The notes: a model not told the origin generated them from the letters alone. Positions 7,152 through 15,362 are shown, numbered from the stretch's first letter. The stretch is 19,058 nt of DNA from Spirochaetota bacterium (GCA_017998475.1 JAGODA010000019.1:1-19058), one strand, 5' to 3'. Translations and numbers: made by a program.

Positions 7152-8720
7152 ATGGGATCGGGAATCGGCAGGTTCTTCCTGGAACGTTATGAAACGGCGG
7201 GCTATCACGCGCGGCAGAAGGCCAAGGTTATAATCATCATATACTTCGCCCTGGCGCTCGGCCTGCTCGCGCTTGCGTATTCCGTCGGAGTGGTGCAGGG
7301 TAAAGGGGTGAACGAATCGGTGATTGCCTCTCTGTCCATGCAGGTGGTTCTGCTGGCCGCGCTCGTCCTCACCAGGATGGGAATGATCAGGGTGGCCCCT
7401 CACTTCATGCTGATTCCGATGAATGCAGCCGTGTGGTTCATCTGCAATATGACGGTGCGAACGTCCGAAATCGTCGCGTCGATCGATACCATAATGCTGA
7501 TTTTCCCGGTGCTGGCAATCGCGACCATAATTACGGACAGGCCATCCGTGGTGCTGTATACCTCGGCGAATGTCATCACGCTGGTCGTTCTCGTCCTGAG
7601 CTGGAAGGAGGCGGGCATACTGGTAAGGGAGCAGGCGGTCGACCTCATCCAGGACGGTGTGTTGTCGCTGATCGTAATGGGAGTCAGCTGTTACACCTTC
7701 CTCAATATGAGCATCAAGGCGCACGCGCTCGCGATCAGCGCCGGCCAGGAGAGCGAGCGCAACGCCGAAAAGGTTCGCAGTATGCTCCGCCAGACCACCG
7801 AAGTGGCCACCCGGCTGGCCGCCTCGACCGAGGAGATGGCGGCGACCACCTCCTCGTTTTCCAATAATGCCCAGACCCAGGCGGCCTCGATAGAGGAGAT
7901 CACCTCCACGGTCGAGGAGGTTGCCGCGAGCGGGGAAGGCGTCTACACCATGGCGCGGCGCCAGTCCGACCTCTCCGACAGGGTGAAGGGAAATATGGAC
8001 AACCTGTACCGGATAGTGTCGCAGGCGGGAGAAAAAATGAGGGAGGCCCTGGAGATACGCGACCAGCTGAACGGGATGATCGAAAAGTCGCGCGCCGATA
8101 TACAGAACACGCTCTCCATGATGTCCACGGCGACGTCCAAGTTCCAGGGCGTGCAGGAAACCGTCGGAATAATAGAAGACATCTCCGACCAGATAAACCT
8201 TCTTTCACTCAACGCCGCGATTGAAGCGGCGCGCGCCGGAGAGCACGGACGCGGTTTTGCAGTGGTCGCCGACGAAATCGGAAAGCTCGCCGACAGCACC
8301 TCTAACAATCTGAAGTCGATCAACATGATGTACAACTCGAGCAGTGAGGAGATCGGAAAGGCCTATCGACAGCTCGAGAAATTCATAGAATCCCTCAAGG
8401 ACGTGATCGGGCGAATAGGAGAATTCAGCACGCGCATCGACGTGGTGGTCGACCTGGCGCAACAGGACCTCGAGCTCAACCGCACGGCAAGTTCTTCGAT
8501 AGACGACGTATTGAAGGAATCCGGAAGCATCGTAACGGCATCCGGAGAGCAGAAGATGGCGCTCGACGAGATATCGAAAAGCGTGGCCTCAATCAACCAG
8601 ATCACCCAGGAGATGGCGCTAGGCTCGCAGGAGCTCTCGGGTACGGCGCGCGAGCTCGCCGCCTCGGCTCAGGAACTCATGGGGCTCTCGGACCTGGCCG
8701 GGGACTCGCCCGCGGTCTGA
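7152..8720 (+). CDS. Methyl-accepting chemotaxis protein with six-TM input region
   Basis: The 522-residue receptor has six hydrophobic segments (about 24-47, 54-78, 82-102, 111-129, 133-152, 168-189) with only short loops, then a cytoplasmic coiled-coil signalling domain. The conserved hairpin tip that contacts CheA/CheW is EDISDQINLLSLNAAIEAAR followed by AGEHGRGFAVVADEIGKLA (about 341-381). There is no sizeable periplasmic ligand domain and no clear HAMP, so the input is probably sensed in or at the membrane, as in other polytopic-input transducers. The C-terminus lacks a CheR-tethering pentapeptide. I start at ATG 7152, 6 bases after GGAGG at 7141-7145; the frame is open further upstream to 7071 but has no ribosome site there. 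Its stop is 13 bases before the next gene. Confidence 0.93.
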   Translation: MGSGIGRFFLERYETAGYHARQKAKVIIIIYFALALGLLALAYSVGVVQGKGVNESVIASLSMQVVLLAALVLTRMGMIRVAPHFMLIPMNAAVWFICNMTVRTSEIVASIDTIMLIFPVLAIATIITDRPSVVLYTSANVITLVVLVLSWKEAGILVREQAVDLIQDGVLSLIVMGVSCYTFLNMSIKAHALAISAGQESERNAEKVRSMLRQTTEVATRLAASTEEMAATTSSFSNNAQTQAASIEEITSTVEEVAASGEGVYTMARRQSDLSDRVKGNMDNLYRIVSQAGEKMREALEIRDQLNGMIEKSRADIQNTLSMMSTATSKFQGVQETVGIIEDISDQINLLSLNAAIEAARAGEHGRGFAVVADEIGKLADSTSNNLKSINMMYNSSSEEIGKAYRQLEKFIESLKDVIGRIGEFSTRIDVVVDLAQQDLELNRTASSSIDDVLKESGSIVTASGEQKMALDEISKSVASINQITQEMALGSQELSGTARELAASAQELMGLSDLAGDSPAV

Positions 8721-8733
8721 AACCGGGGTGATT

Positions 8734-9078
8734 ATGGAAAAATGGGAAACGAGCGGGATTGAATATATCCATCGCGCGGCCGGGGAGGAGGTGCGCTCCG
8801 CGGCGTGGCATTACAGTGTCATTGAAGAATTCCGCGTGCCCGTCTCGTTCGGCGACGTCCTCTGTGTGCTCGCCTCCTCGTCGGTCGGAAGCGCCTGCTG
8901 CGGCGCCGGGGAGGTGCGGTACGTGCTCGTTCCCGGACGCGTGATCTCATGGATGGAGAGGCGCGAACCGGACGGGAGGGCGGTCAGTCTGGTGGTGCCG
9001 GTGGGTGAAGGGACGCGGGTCGAAGAGATCAGGGCGGCGCTCCGGCCCGCATATCCCGGATTGCAGATATGTTTCTGA
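8734..9078 (+). CDS. Hypothetical protein, 114 aa
   Basis: I do not recognise this protein. It is soluble, with no signal peptide or membrane segment, and has a central SSSVGSACCGAGEV patch with adjacent cysteines and a C-terminal GLQIC. The composition and third-position GC look like the neighbouring genes, so it is probably real. It sits between the chemotaxis receptor (13-base gap) and the nitroreductase (22-base gap) on the same strand. The start is uncertain: ATG 8734 or the in-frame GTG 8728, neither with a strong ribosome site. Confidence 0.7.
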   Translation: MEKWETSGIEYIHRAAGEEVRSAAWHYSVIEEFRVPVSFGDVLCVLASSSVGSACCGAGEVRYVLVPGRVISWMERREPDGRAVSLVVPVGEGTRVEEIRAALRPAYPGLQICF

Positions 9079-9100
9079 ACACGACAGAGGAGAACGCACA

Positions 9101-9694
9101 ATGAACATACAATTACCCGAACCCGGCCACCCGGGAAGCATGACGGTCGAACAGGCCCTGCGGTCGCGCAGATCCGTAAGGAGCTACAGCGATTCGGTAA
9201 TTACCCTCAAGGCGCTCTCGCAGCTTCTCTGGGCGGCGCAGGGCATCTCCGGAGGAAGCGGCCTCAGGACCGCCCCGTCGGCCGGGGGGCTGTATCCGCT
9301 CGAGCTCTACTGCGTGGCGGGCGCCGTGGATGGGATCGCGGCGGGAGTGTACCGCTACGTGCCGTTCGGTCATGAGCTGGTTCTGGTGATTGAAGGCGAA
9401 TCCCGCGAGTCACTGGCCGCGGCGGCCCTCGGACAGAAGAGTGTTCGCGCCGGGGCGGCTTCCATCGTGATCGCCGCGGTATTCGACCGGATGACCGCAA
9501 AATACTCACGGCGGGGAATCCAGTACGTCGCCATGGAGGCGGGGCATGCCGCCCAGAATGTATATCTGCAGGCGGCGGCCCTCGGGATGGGCACGGTCGC
9601 CATAGGCGCATTTCAGGATGAAAAGGTGCGGTACGCGGTTCGGATGCGCGATAACGAAACCCCCCTCTATATCATGCCGATCGGGCCGGTCTGA
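9101..9694 (+). CDS. SagB/ThcOx-type nitroreductase (FMN oxidoreductase)
   Basis: The 197-residue protein has the nitroreductase landmarks: SRRSVRSYSD (FMN phosphate-binding arginines, about 22-31), TAPSAGGLYPLELY (57-70), the hallmark of the SagB-type oxidase branch, and EAGHAAQNVYLQAAALGMGT (146-165). SagB proteins are known for oxidising azolines to azoles during peptide modification, but stand-alone members such as this also serve as general FMN reductases. No YcaO or precursor-peptide gene is nearby, so an azole-forming role is not supported. ATG 9101 follows AGAGGAGA at a good distance; longer in-frame starts overlap the upstream gene. The Fe-S protein begins 8 bases downstream, which suggests an electron-transfer partner. 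Confidence 0.9.
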   Translation: MNIQLPEPGHPGSMTVEQALRSRRSVRSYSDSVITLKALSQLLWAAQGISGGSGLRTAPSAGGLYPLELYCVAGAVDGIAAGVYRYVPFGHELVLVIEGESRESLAAAALGQKSVRAGAASIVIAAVFDRMTAKYSRRGIQYVAMEAGHAAQNVYLQAAALGMGTVAIGAFQDEKVRYAVRMRDNETPLYIMPIGPV

Positions 9695-9702
9695 AACCCC
9701 GG

Positions 9703-10599
9703 ATGAAAGCATCGACCCGAATACTTCTTCGCAAACACGGCTGGCGGATCGATCGCGCGGCGCACAATTATATATATTTCGTGTTCTATTATCCGTATGT
9801 ACGGACACTCTACCATCTGTTCAGGGTGCTCGCCGCTCGTTTCACGTGGGTGCGGCCGCTTCGTTCCGTGATCCGGATGGCCTTCGACCGGTATCACGCG
9901 AAGTACCTGTCGGGAGGCGATGCGCGCGCGATATTCAACCTCAATGTCGACCTGAGGGCGGCCGGCGCGCGGAACAGGGAGATAATACCGTACAGGTACG
10001 CGCACTCCATTATCATCGGCAATCCGCGGTTCGTCGCCGTTATGGACTGTCCGTGCAAGAAGACCCTGGGCGCTCCGCCCGAAACCCTGAATTCGTGCAT
10101 CTGCGTCGGGGAGAGCACGGCGCGTTTCTGGGTGGAGCGCCTCGGAAAAAAATACAACGCGAGAAAAATATCGCAGGACGAGGCGCTTTCTATCGTGAGC
10201 CGCTTCCGGGGGATGGGGTATGTAACGCAGGCCTTCTTCAAGGTCGCGACCGGCGGCACGTTCGGCGTTATCTGCAACTGTCATCCCGATACCTGCGTCA
10301 GCCTGAAGGCCACGGAATTCGCGCGCCGCTTCGATCCGTCCCTCTCGATGGCGGCAGACGCCGGCTACGCGGTGGGGCGCGATCCGGAGCGGTGCCGGGC
10401 ATGCGGCAGCTGCGTCCGCGTATGCCATTTTTCGGCGCTGTGCCTGGAAAACGGAGAATGGAGCTACGACAGTACGCTCTGTACCGGTTGCGGGCTCTGC
10501 GCGGAGCATTGTCCCGAAAGCGCGCTCTCGATTCATGCCGACCCGGACGGGCCCGTCCCGCTCGACCTCGATATAATCCGCGAGCGCTATTGCGGGTAG
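9703..10599 (+). CDS. Multi-cluster 4Fe-4S ferredoxin-like protein
   Basis: The 298-residue protein ends in a two-cluster ferredoxin module: CRACGSCVRVC (Cys231, 234, 237, 241) and CTGCGLCAEHC (Cys260, 263, 266, 270). Before it lie additional paired cysteines: CPC (116, 118), CIC (132, 134) and CNCHPDTC (191, 193, 198), which resemble the CNC-type segment of larger ferredoxin-domain proteins and may hold another cluster. The N-terminal ~60 residues are aromatic and basic (YIYFVFYYPYVRTLYHLF), so membrane association is possible. The tight spacing after the nitroreductase suggests it donates or receives electrons for that flavoprotein. No clear ribosome site precedes the ATG, in keeping with translational coupling. 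Confidence 0.88.
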   Translation: MKASTRILLRKHGWRIDRAAHNYIYFVFYYPYVRTLYHLFRVLAARFTWVRPLRSVIRMAFDRYHAKYLSGGDARAIFNLNVDLRAAGARNREIIPYRYAHSIIIGNPRFVAVMDCPCKKTLGAPPETLNSCICVGESTARFWVERLGKKYNARKISQDEALSIVSRFRGMGYVTQAFFKVATGGTFGVICNCHPDTCVSLKATEFARRFDPSLSMAADAGYAVGRDPERCRACGSCVRVCHFSALCLENGEWSYDSTLCTGCGLCAEHCPESALSIHADPDGPVPLDLDIIRERYCG

Positions 10600-10630
10600 G
10601 GGCAGATCCGCCGGTCCGCTTCATTAAGGG

Positions 10631-10660
10631 TTGACTCGCCGCCGCGATTTCCGGCACAAT
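10631..10660 (+). promoter_or_regulatory. Candidate promoter of the rRNA methyltransferase gene
   Basis: TTGACT at 10631-10636 and CACAAT at 10655-10660 are separated by 18 bases, 26 bases before the ATG at 10686. It would make the methyltransferase independent of the upstream redox genes. Confidence 0.45.
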
Positions 10661-10685
10661 GCATCAGGATAGAGGGGGCCGTATA

Positions 10686-11861
10686 ATGAACAGCTTTACC
10701 CTGGTCGCAGTGTGCGCTTTCGGACTCGAATCGGTCCTCGCGGACGAGCTGCGGGGTCTGGGCTACGCCGATCTCAAAAAGGCGGACGGAAGGGTCTTTT
10801 TCAAGGGAAACGAGCGCGATATAGCCCGCTGTAACCTCTGGCTTCGGACCGCCGACCGCGTACAGATCCTGATGGCCGAGTTTGATGCCCCCGATTTCGG
10901 CGCGCTCTTCGACGGCGCCTGCGCGGTCGAATGGGAACGGTTCATCCCCGAGAACGGCCGCATGCACGTTGAGGCGCGCTCCGTGAAGTCGAAGCTCTCA
11001 AGCCTTCCGGCCTGTCAGTCGGTCGTTAAAAAGGCGGTCGTCCAAGCGATGTCCAGAAAATACGGGCGTGATCGCTTCGAGGAAGACGGTCCGCTGTTTT
11101 CGATAGAGCTGTCCCTCTCGTCCGACCGCGCATTTATAACCCTGGACACCAGCGGGGACGGATTGCACAAACGGGGATACCGGAAGGCAAAGGGGGAGGC
11201 CCCCCTGCGTGAAACCCTCGCCGCCGCGCTGGTAATATTAAGCCGCTGGGATATATCCAGGCCGTTCGCCGATCCCCTGTGCGGCTCGGGTACCATTCCC
11301 ATCGAGGCCTGCCTCATCGGGGCCAATATCGCGCCCGGTCTGGGGCGCTCGTTTTCCGCGGAACAATGGCCCTTTATCGCGAAGAGCGTATGGTATGAGA
11401 CGCGAGAAGAAGCGCGATCGTCGATACGGGGCGGGGATTTTAATGTTTACGCATCCGATATCGACACCGCCGTATTCAGGAAGGCCCGGGAGAACGCCGC
11501 CGCGGCGGGGGTCGCCGGCCATATCGTATTCGAGAGAAAGAAACTGGAAGAGTTCAGCTCCAGGAAACCCTATGGTTGCCTCGTATGCAACCCCCCGTAC
11601 GGGGAGCGCATCGGCGGAAGCGAGGAGGTGACGGCCCTGTACCGTGAGATGGGGCGGGTTCTGGGCTCCCTCGACTCCTGGTCGGTTTTTGTCCTTACCG
11701 CGCATCCCGATTTCGAAAAATACTACGGCCGCAGGGCAGACAAAAACCGGAAGCTCTATAACGGCAAAATCAAATGCTACCTGTACCAGTATTTCGGCCC
11801 GCTTCCCCGCAAAAGCTCTCCGCCTCGCGGCGAGCGTGTCGATTTCGATACAATCGCATAA
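10686..11861 (+). CDS. rlmL: THUMP-domain class I SAM RNA methyltransferase (RlmL/YpsC family)
   Basis: The 391-residue protein matches the stand-alone RlmL/YpsC family (COG0116), which forms N2-methylguanosine in 23S rRNA (G2445 in E. coli). It carries an N-terminal THUMP region (about 45-155), then a Rossmann methyltransferase with FADPLCGSGTIPIEA (SAM site and adjacent helix, about residue 194 on), YASDID (acidic residue for SAM ribose), and NPPYGERIG (about 302 on; the NPPY catalytic motif of exocyclic-amine methyltransferases). It lacks the second, RlmK, half that makes the E. coli enzyme 702 residues, as in Bacillus YpsC. I start at ATG 10686 because of the G-rich AGAGGGGG 8 bases upstream and because the family begins at this point. 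Confidence 0.92.
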   Translation: MNSFTLVAVCAFGLESVLADELRGLGYADLKKADGRVFFKGNERDIARCNLWLRTADRVQILMAEFDAPDFGALFDGACAVEWERFIPENGRMHVEARSVKSKLSSLPACQSVVKKAVVQAMSRKYGRDRFEEDGPLFSIELSLSSDRAFITLDTSGDGLHKRGYRKAKGEAPLRETLAAALVILSRWDISRPFADPLCGSGTIPIEACLIGANIAPGLGRSFSAEQWPFIAKSVWYETREEARSSIRGGDFNVYASDIDTAVFRKARENAAAAGVAGHIVFERKKLEEFSSRKPYGCLVCNPPYGERIGGSEEVTALYREMGRVLGSLDSWSVFVLTAHPDFEKYYGRRADKNRKLYNGKIKCYLYQYFGPLPRKSSPPRGERVDFDTIA

Positions 11862-11865
11862 TCTG

Positions 11866-11894
11866 TTGACATATCGGATACACTATCGTAAAAC
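11866..11894 (+). promoter_or_regulatory. Candidate promoter of the aminotransferase pair
   Basis: A perfect TTGACA (11866-11871) is followed after 17 bases by TAAAAC (11889-11894), just past the methyltransferase stop and 48 bases before ATG 11943. This suggests the two aminotransferase genes form their own transcription unit. Confidence 0.5.
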
Positions 11895-11942
11895 CCGATG
11901 GACGGCCGCCGCGGACCTCGCCGCGACCGTAAAGGGGGAGCC

Positions 11943-13367
11943 ATGCGATCCGGAGTGTCAGGAAAGAGAGCGGTCCTTGGCCGCGAGGAAAAGAAGCGCG
12001 TCGAGGAGCAATTCGCCCGGCATATAAACCGGGGACAGGTGAAATACCTCAAGGCCGGGCATCTGGATGTGCTCGAAAGCATGAGGAAGGGCGTCCGCTT
12101 TACCGACCTGGCCACCGGGCGCACAATGATTGACTGCTTTACCTCGGCCGGGTGCTTCAACGCGGGAAGAAGTAACCCGCTGGTGCTCGCCGCGCTGGAG
12201 GACGCGCTCGGATCTGTCGACATGGGAAGCTGGATGCTCATGTCGCCCTGGAAGGCCGCGCTGGCCCGCGAACTGGTGGAAGTCGCCCCGAAGGGGCTCG
12301 AGCGCGTATTCTTCGCCTCCGGCGGGGGCGACGCGGTGGACTGCTCGATTAAACTTGCGCGGGGAGCCACCGGCCGGCATACGGTCATCTCGACCGTCAA
12401 GGCCTATCACGGCCATACGGGATTCGCCCTTTCGGCCAACGGCAAGGAGCATTACCGCCGGCATTTCGAGCCGCTCATACCGGGGTTCGAATTCGTTCCC
12501 TTCAACGATCCGGACGCGATCGCGCCGCACATAAACGATTCGACGGCGGCCGTCATACTCGAGCCCATTCAGGGCGAGGCCGGGATATTTCCCGCCTCCG
12601 ACGAATACCTCGCGGAGATCAGGAGGCTCTGCGACAGGCACGGGGCGATGCTGATATTCGATGAGGTACAGACCGGTTTCTGCCGCACGGGGCGGTTTTT
12701 CGCCTGTGAACATTCCGGTGTCGTCCCGGACATTATGGCCCTCGCGAAATCCATCGGCGGCGGGGTGTTTCCCAACGGCGCGGTGCTGTACCGGCCGCTT
12801 AAATCCATAGAGAGGTTCCTTGAAAAGCACCACGATTTTCACGTTTCGTACAACGGGGGGACAGATATCGGCTGCCGCGTTTCCCTGGCCGTCCTGCGCT
12901 TCATGCGCGAAACGCGCCTGTGGGAACAGGCGGAGCGCTCGGGTAACCGTCTGCGCGCGGCGCTCGAGGAACTGAAAAGCGAGAATCCCACCATTATCCG
13001 CGAGGTGCGCGGGAGGGGGCTCATGATCGGCATCGAATACATACATGAATTCATGGGTCCCATGATGTCGGACGCGCTCGCGCGAAACGGAGTGTTCGCC
13101 GCGTACTCGGGCAACGCCCCGCAGGTCATGCGCTTCATGCCGCCTCTGGTCGCTTCCGACGACGATATCGACGCAATCATCGCGGCCGCCCGCGCCGCCG
13201 TGGGCATGATGAAGGCCCTCCTGCCGCTGGCGCTGCCCGCGGCGCGGATCCCCTTCGTCCTGCGCATGCTCAACAGCGAACGCGTCCAGACGGTGCTCTT
13301 CAACTGGCTGCGAAGCCTCGAAGACCTCGCTGGGGTGCTGACCGAAAAGCGGAGGAAAGCGAAATGA
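11943..13367 (+). CDS. Class III aminotransferase, Lys-bearing subunit
   Basis: The 474-residue protein belongs to the PLP-dependent class III aminotransferases (the GABA, acetylornithine and glutamate-semialdehyde group). Seen are the phosphate-cup region ASGGGDAVDC, Tyr155-His156 in AYHGHTG (ring stacking), Asp240 in DEVQTG (pyridine N) and Lys269 in LAKSIGGG (Schiff base). Oddly, the stretch that is TFGGN in most members reads YNGGT, so Tyr303 replaces the Thr that normally reaches across the dimer to bind the PLP phosphate. A ~50-residue C-terminal tail rich in Leu and Arg extends past the usual end. The start at ATG 11943 follows AAGGGGGAG. The stop overlaps the start of the paralogue by 4 bases (ATGA), so the two are translationally coupled. 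Substrate unknown. Confidence 0.9.
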   Translation: MRSGVSGKRAVLGREEKKRVEEQFARHINRGQVKYLKAGHLDVLESMRKGVRFTDLATGRTMIDCFTSAGCFNAGRSNPLVLAALEDALGSVDMGSWMLMSPWKAALARELVEVAPKGLERVFFASGGGDAVDCSIKLARGATGRHTVISTVKAYHGHTGFALSANGKEHYRRHFEPLIPGFEFVPFNDPDAIAPHINDSTAAVILEPIQGEAGIFPASDEYLAEIRRLCDRHGAMLIFDEVQTGFCRTGRFFACEHSGVVPDIMALAKSIGGGVFPNGAVLYRPLKSIERFLEKHHDFHVSYNGGTDIGCRVSLAVLRFMRETRLWEQAERSGNRLRAALEELKSENPTIIREVRGRGLMIGIEYIHEFMGPMMSDALARNGVFAAYSGNAPQVMRFMPPLVASDDDIDAIIAAARAAVGMMKALLPLALPAARIPFVLRMLNSERVQTVLFNWLRSLEDLAGVLTEKRRKAK

Positions 13368-14593
13368 AACGGAGCGGCAAGAGCGGAAAAAAGATACTGG
13401 AGGATTACCGGCGTTATTTCCCCTCCTCATTCGTCGAGGAAATGCGCGCGACGGGTAGGGACATCGTGGAGTCGGAGCGCGATGGCGCGTTCATTTATGA
13501 TGAAAACGGGAAGCGCTATATTGACTGTATCACATCCGGATCGATATATAATCTCGGGCGACGCCCTCGCGCGGTTATTTCGGCCCTGAAAAAGGCGGTT
13601 CGCCAGACCGACCAGGGCAACTTTCCCATGATCTCCATCGAGAAGGCGGCGCTGGCGGCCAGAGTGGCGGCCTTCTCCCCGGCGGGGCTGGAATGTGTCG
13701 TTTTCAGCGTGACGCGCGGAGAAAGCGTCGATTTCGCCTGCAAGCTCGCGCGCGGTTCCACGAAGAGGCCCGAAATCGTTACAGTGGACGGATCGTGGTT
13801 CGGTCAGACAGGCTTCGCGCTCAGCCTTTCCGAGCGCAGTGATCGCGGAATGTACGGGCCGCTCATTCCCGATGTCGTGACGATCCCGTTCGGGGATTAC
13901 GCCTCCGCCGCGAAGGCCGTTACCGGGAGAACGGCCGCGGTGGTCATCGAACCGCTCCAGACGGAGAACGGGTGCCGCGCGGCATACCCCGAATACCTGC
14001 GCGAGCTGCGGCGCATCTGCGACCGGGTGGGCGCCGTACTGGTTTTCGACGAAACTCAGTCGGGCCTCGGCCGAAGCGGAAAGAAGTTCTATCTCGAGTA
14101 TTCCGGCGTCGTCCCCGACGTGCTGGTGATCGGCGAGGCGCTCGGGGCGGGGATGTTCCCGATCGCGGCGACCGTCTTCACGAAAAAGCTCAACCGGTTC
14201 ATGAACGCCCATCCGCTCATCCACCTCTCGACATTCGGCGGTTCAGACCTCGGCTGCATGGCGGCCATCGCGGCGATCGAGCTCTACGAGAAGCTGAGGC
14301 CGTGGGATAATTCCGAGACGATGGGCAAACGCCTTCGAGATGGATTGGAGAAGATAGTGAGGGGCCGCCGCGGTGCGGGGACCGTCAGGGGGTCAGGCCT
14401 GTTGCAGGCGATCGACATGGGAACGATCGAAAAGGCGCGTGCTTTCTGCCGGGCGGCCGCCAAAAGGGGGCTCCTGGTTATGCCTGGAGCGGTGGAGGCG
14501 TCCTCTGTCATCTTTCGCCCGAGTCTTCTTATAACCTCGATTCAGGTGAATGCCATTCTGGAGGCGGCGGAAAAGGCGGCCGGCGGATTATAA
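13364..14593 (+). CDS. Class III aminotransferase paralogue lacking the PLP lysine (probable pseudo-subunit)
   Basis: The 409-residue protein aligns with its upstream neighbour throughout (YSGVVPDV, KLARG, FGGSDLGC and so on), so the pair arose by duplication. The decisive positions differ: VIGEALGAGMFP has Glu258 exactly where the neighbour has Lys269, so no internal aldimine can form. The ring-stacking YHG is WFG (Trp145-Phe146), and the phosphate cup is VTRGES. Asp229 (DETQSG) is kept, and so is Thr290 in TFGGSD, the residue that binds PLP phosphate across the interface and that the neighbour lacks. The frame is intact and codon use matches, so it is not a decaying gene. The likely role is a non-catalytic partner that completes the other subunit's active site. 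It lacks the neighbour's C-terminal tail. Confidence 0.88.
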   Translation: MKRSGKSGKKILEDYRRYFPSSFVEEMRATGRDIVESERDGAFIYDENGKRYIDCITSGSIYNLGRRPRAVISALKKAVRQTDQGNFPMISIEKAALAARVAAFSPAGLECVVFSVTRGESVDFACKLARGSTKRPEIVTVDGSWFGQTGFALSLSERSDRGMYGPLIPDVVTIPFGDYASAAKAVTGRTAAVVIEPLQTENGCRAAYPEYLRELRRICDRVGAVLVFDETQSGLGRSGKKFYLEYSGVVPDVLVIGEALGAGMFPIAATVFTKKLNRFMNAHPLIHLSTFGGSDLGCMAAIAAIELYEKLRPWDNSETMGKRLRDGLEKIVRGRRGAGTVRGSGLLQAIDMGTIEKARAFCRAAAKRGLLVMPGAVEASSVIFRPSLLITSIQVNAILEAAEKAAGGL

Positions 14594-14624
14594 TCCCGGG
14601 CCTCCCGGGCCATCGAAGGACCGT

Positions 14625-15362
14625 TCAGTACTTGCGCTTCATCTGAACGAGCGTTCCGCGCTCCATCCTCACACGGTACTCAATTCCCATCGGGTAAAGG
14701 ATGAGCGTGCCCTCTCCATGTTCGTGGTCCTCCTCCCAGTTCCCGCTATATTTGTTGCCGTCAGGGAAGAGGCAGGTGCCGTTTCCATGGCGCTTGCCGT
14801 CCTTCCAGTTGCCGCGGTACTTCTCGCCGTCGGGCAAAACGCAGGTCCCGAACCCGTTCTGGCGGTCATCGTTCCATTCGCCGCTGTAGGTACGGCCATC
14901 GGGGAATACCAGCGTTCCGTAGCCGTGCCGTTTATCGTTACGCCACTCTCCCGTATAACGAGATCCATCGGCAGCGACCAGGGTGCCGTTTCCGTGGCGC
15001 ATGTTTTTCATCCATCCGCCTGAATAGCGGCTCCCGTCAGCGTACCGGTAGCTTCCCTCTCCCTGCCATTCGCCGTTTACCCAGTTTCCGGTGTAACTGC
15101 GGTTGTTGGGATACGTGATGGTCCCCTGGCCGTGCATAACTCCGCCTTTCCAGAGTCCCTCGTAACGGGAACCGTCGGGGAATACGCACGTCCCCTGTCC
15201 CTCGGGGAGGCCTTTTGCCCATTCCCCTTCATACCGGCGGCCGTCTTCGTAGAGCATGATTCCCTTTCCGTCGGTGCAGTTGCCGGTGCAGACATCGAGA
15301 GCATACACGGCGGGAGCAACGGAAAACAGGGCGGTGAGGACGAGTATAAACGGACCTTTCAT
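14625..15362 (-). CDS. Exported MORN-repeat protein
   Basis: The 245-residue protein has a Sec signal peptide (about 1-21, AVYA|LD) and then eight tandem 23-residue MORN repeats of the pattern xDGxxYxGxWxxxxxHGxGTxx (residues 39-222), ending with a short basic tail. MORN repeats form elongated beta-hairpin stacks used for lipid or protein binding. Exported bacterial MORN proteins are common but mostly without assigned function. The start is supported by GGGAG 9 bases upstream and a good promoter at 15397-15425. Two Cys lie just after the signal peptide (CTGNC) and several repeats end in TC, so disulphides are possible. Confidence 0.93.
   Translation of the reverse strand: MKGPFILVLTALFSVAPAVYALDVCTGNCTDGKGIMLYEDGRRYEGEWAKGLPEGQGTCVFPDGSRYEGLWKGGVMHGQGTITYPNNRSYTGNWVNGEWQGEGSYRYADGSRYSGGWMKNMRHGNGTLVAADGSRYTGEWRNDKRHGYGTLVFPDGRTYSGEWNDDRQNGFGTCVLPDGEKYRGNWKDGKRHGNGTCLFPDGNKYSGNWEEDHEHGEGTLILYPMGIEYRVRMERGTLVQMKRKY
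14697..15248 (-). repeat. Eight tandem 69-base MORN units
   Basis: The array encodes residues 39-222 as eight units of exactly 69 bases with no insertions. The units have diverged at the DNA level and are recognisable mainly in protein (DG, YxGxW, GxGT), so the array is old rather than freshly expanded. Confidence 0.85.

Noticed and set aside
9101..9694. Azole-modified peptide (TOMM) biosynthesis cluster based on the SagB-type enzyme
   Set aside because: No YcaO cyclodehydratase or precursor peptide is seen nearby; stand-alone SagB-like nitroreductases are common.
9618..10634. 338-codon plus-strand frame overlapping the Fe-S protein
   Set aside because: The overlapping frame at 9703-10599 has two full 4Fe-4S motifs; this frame is Arg-rich with no domain.
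11958..13430. 490-codon minus-strand open frame antisense to the aminotransferase
   Set aside because: Arg/His/Gly-rich translation without domain pattern; a shadow of the plus-strand enzyme.
14595..14609. CCCGGG-CCT-CCCGGG hairpin between the aminotransferase and MORN genes as terminator
   Set aside because: Only 6 bp with a 3-base loop and no T tract; too weak to call, although the convergent position would suit one.
14697..15248. CRISPR or tandem DNA repeat array
   Set aside because: The 69-base periodicity is fully explained by in-frame MORN protein repeats; there are no identical repeats with unique spacers.
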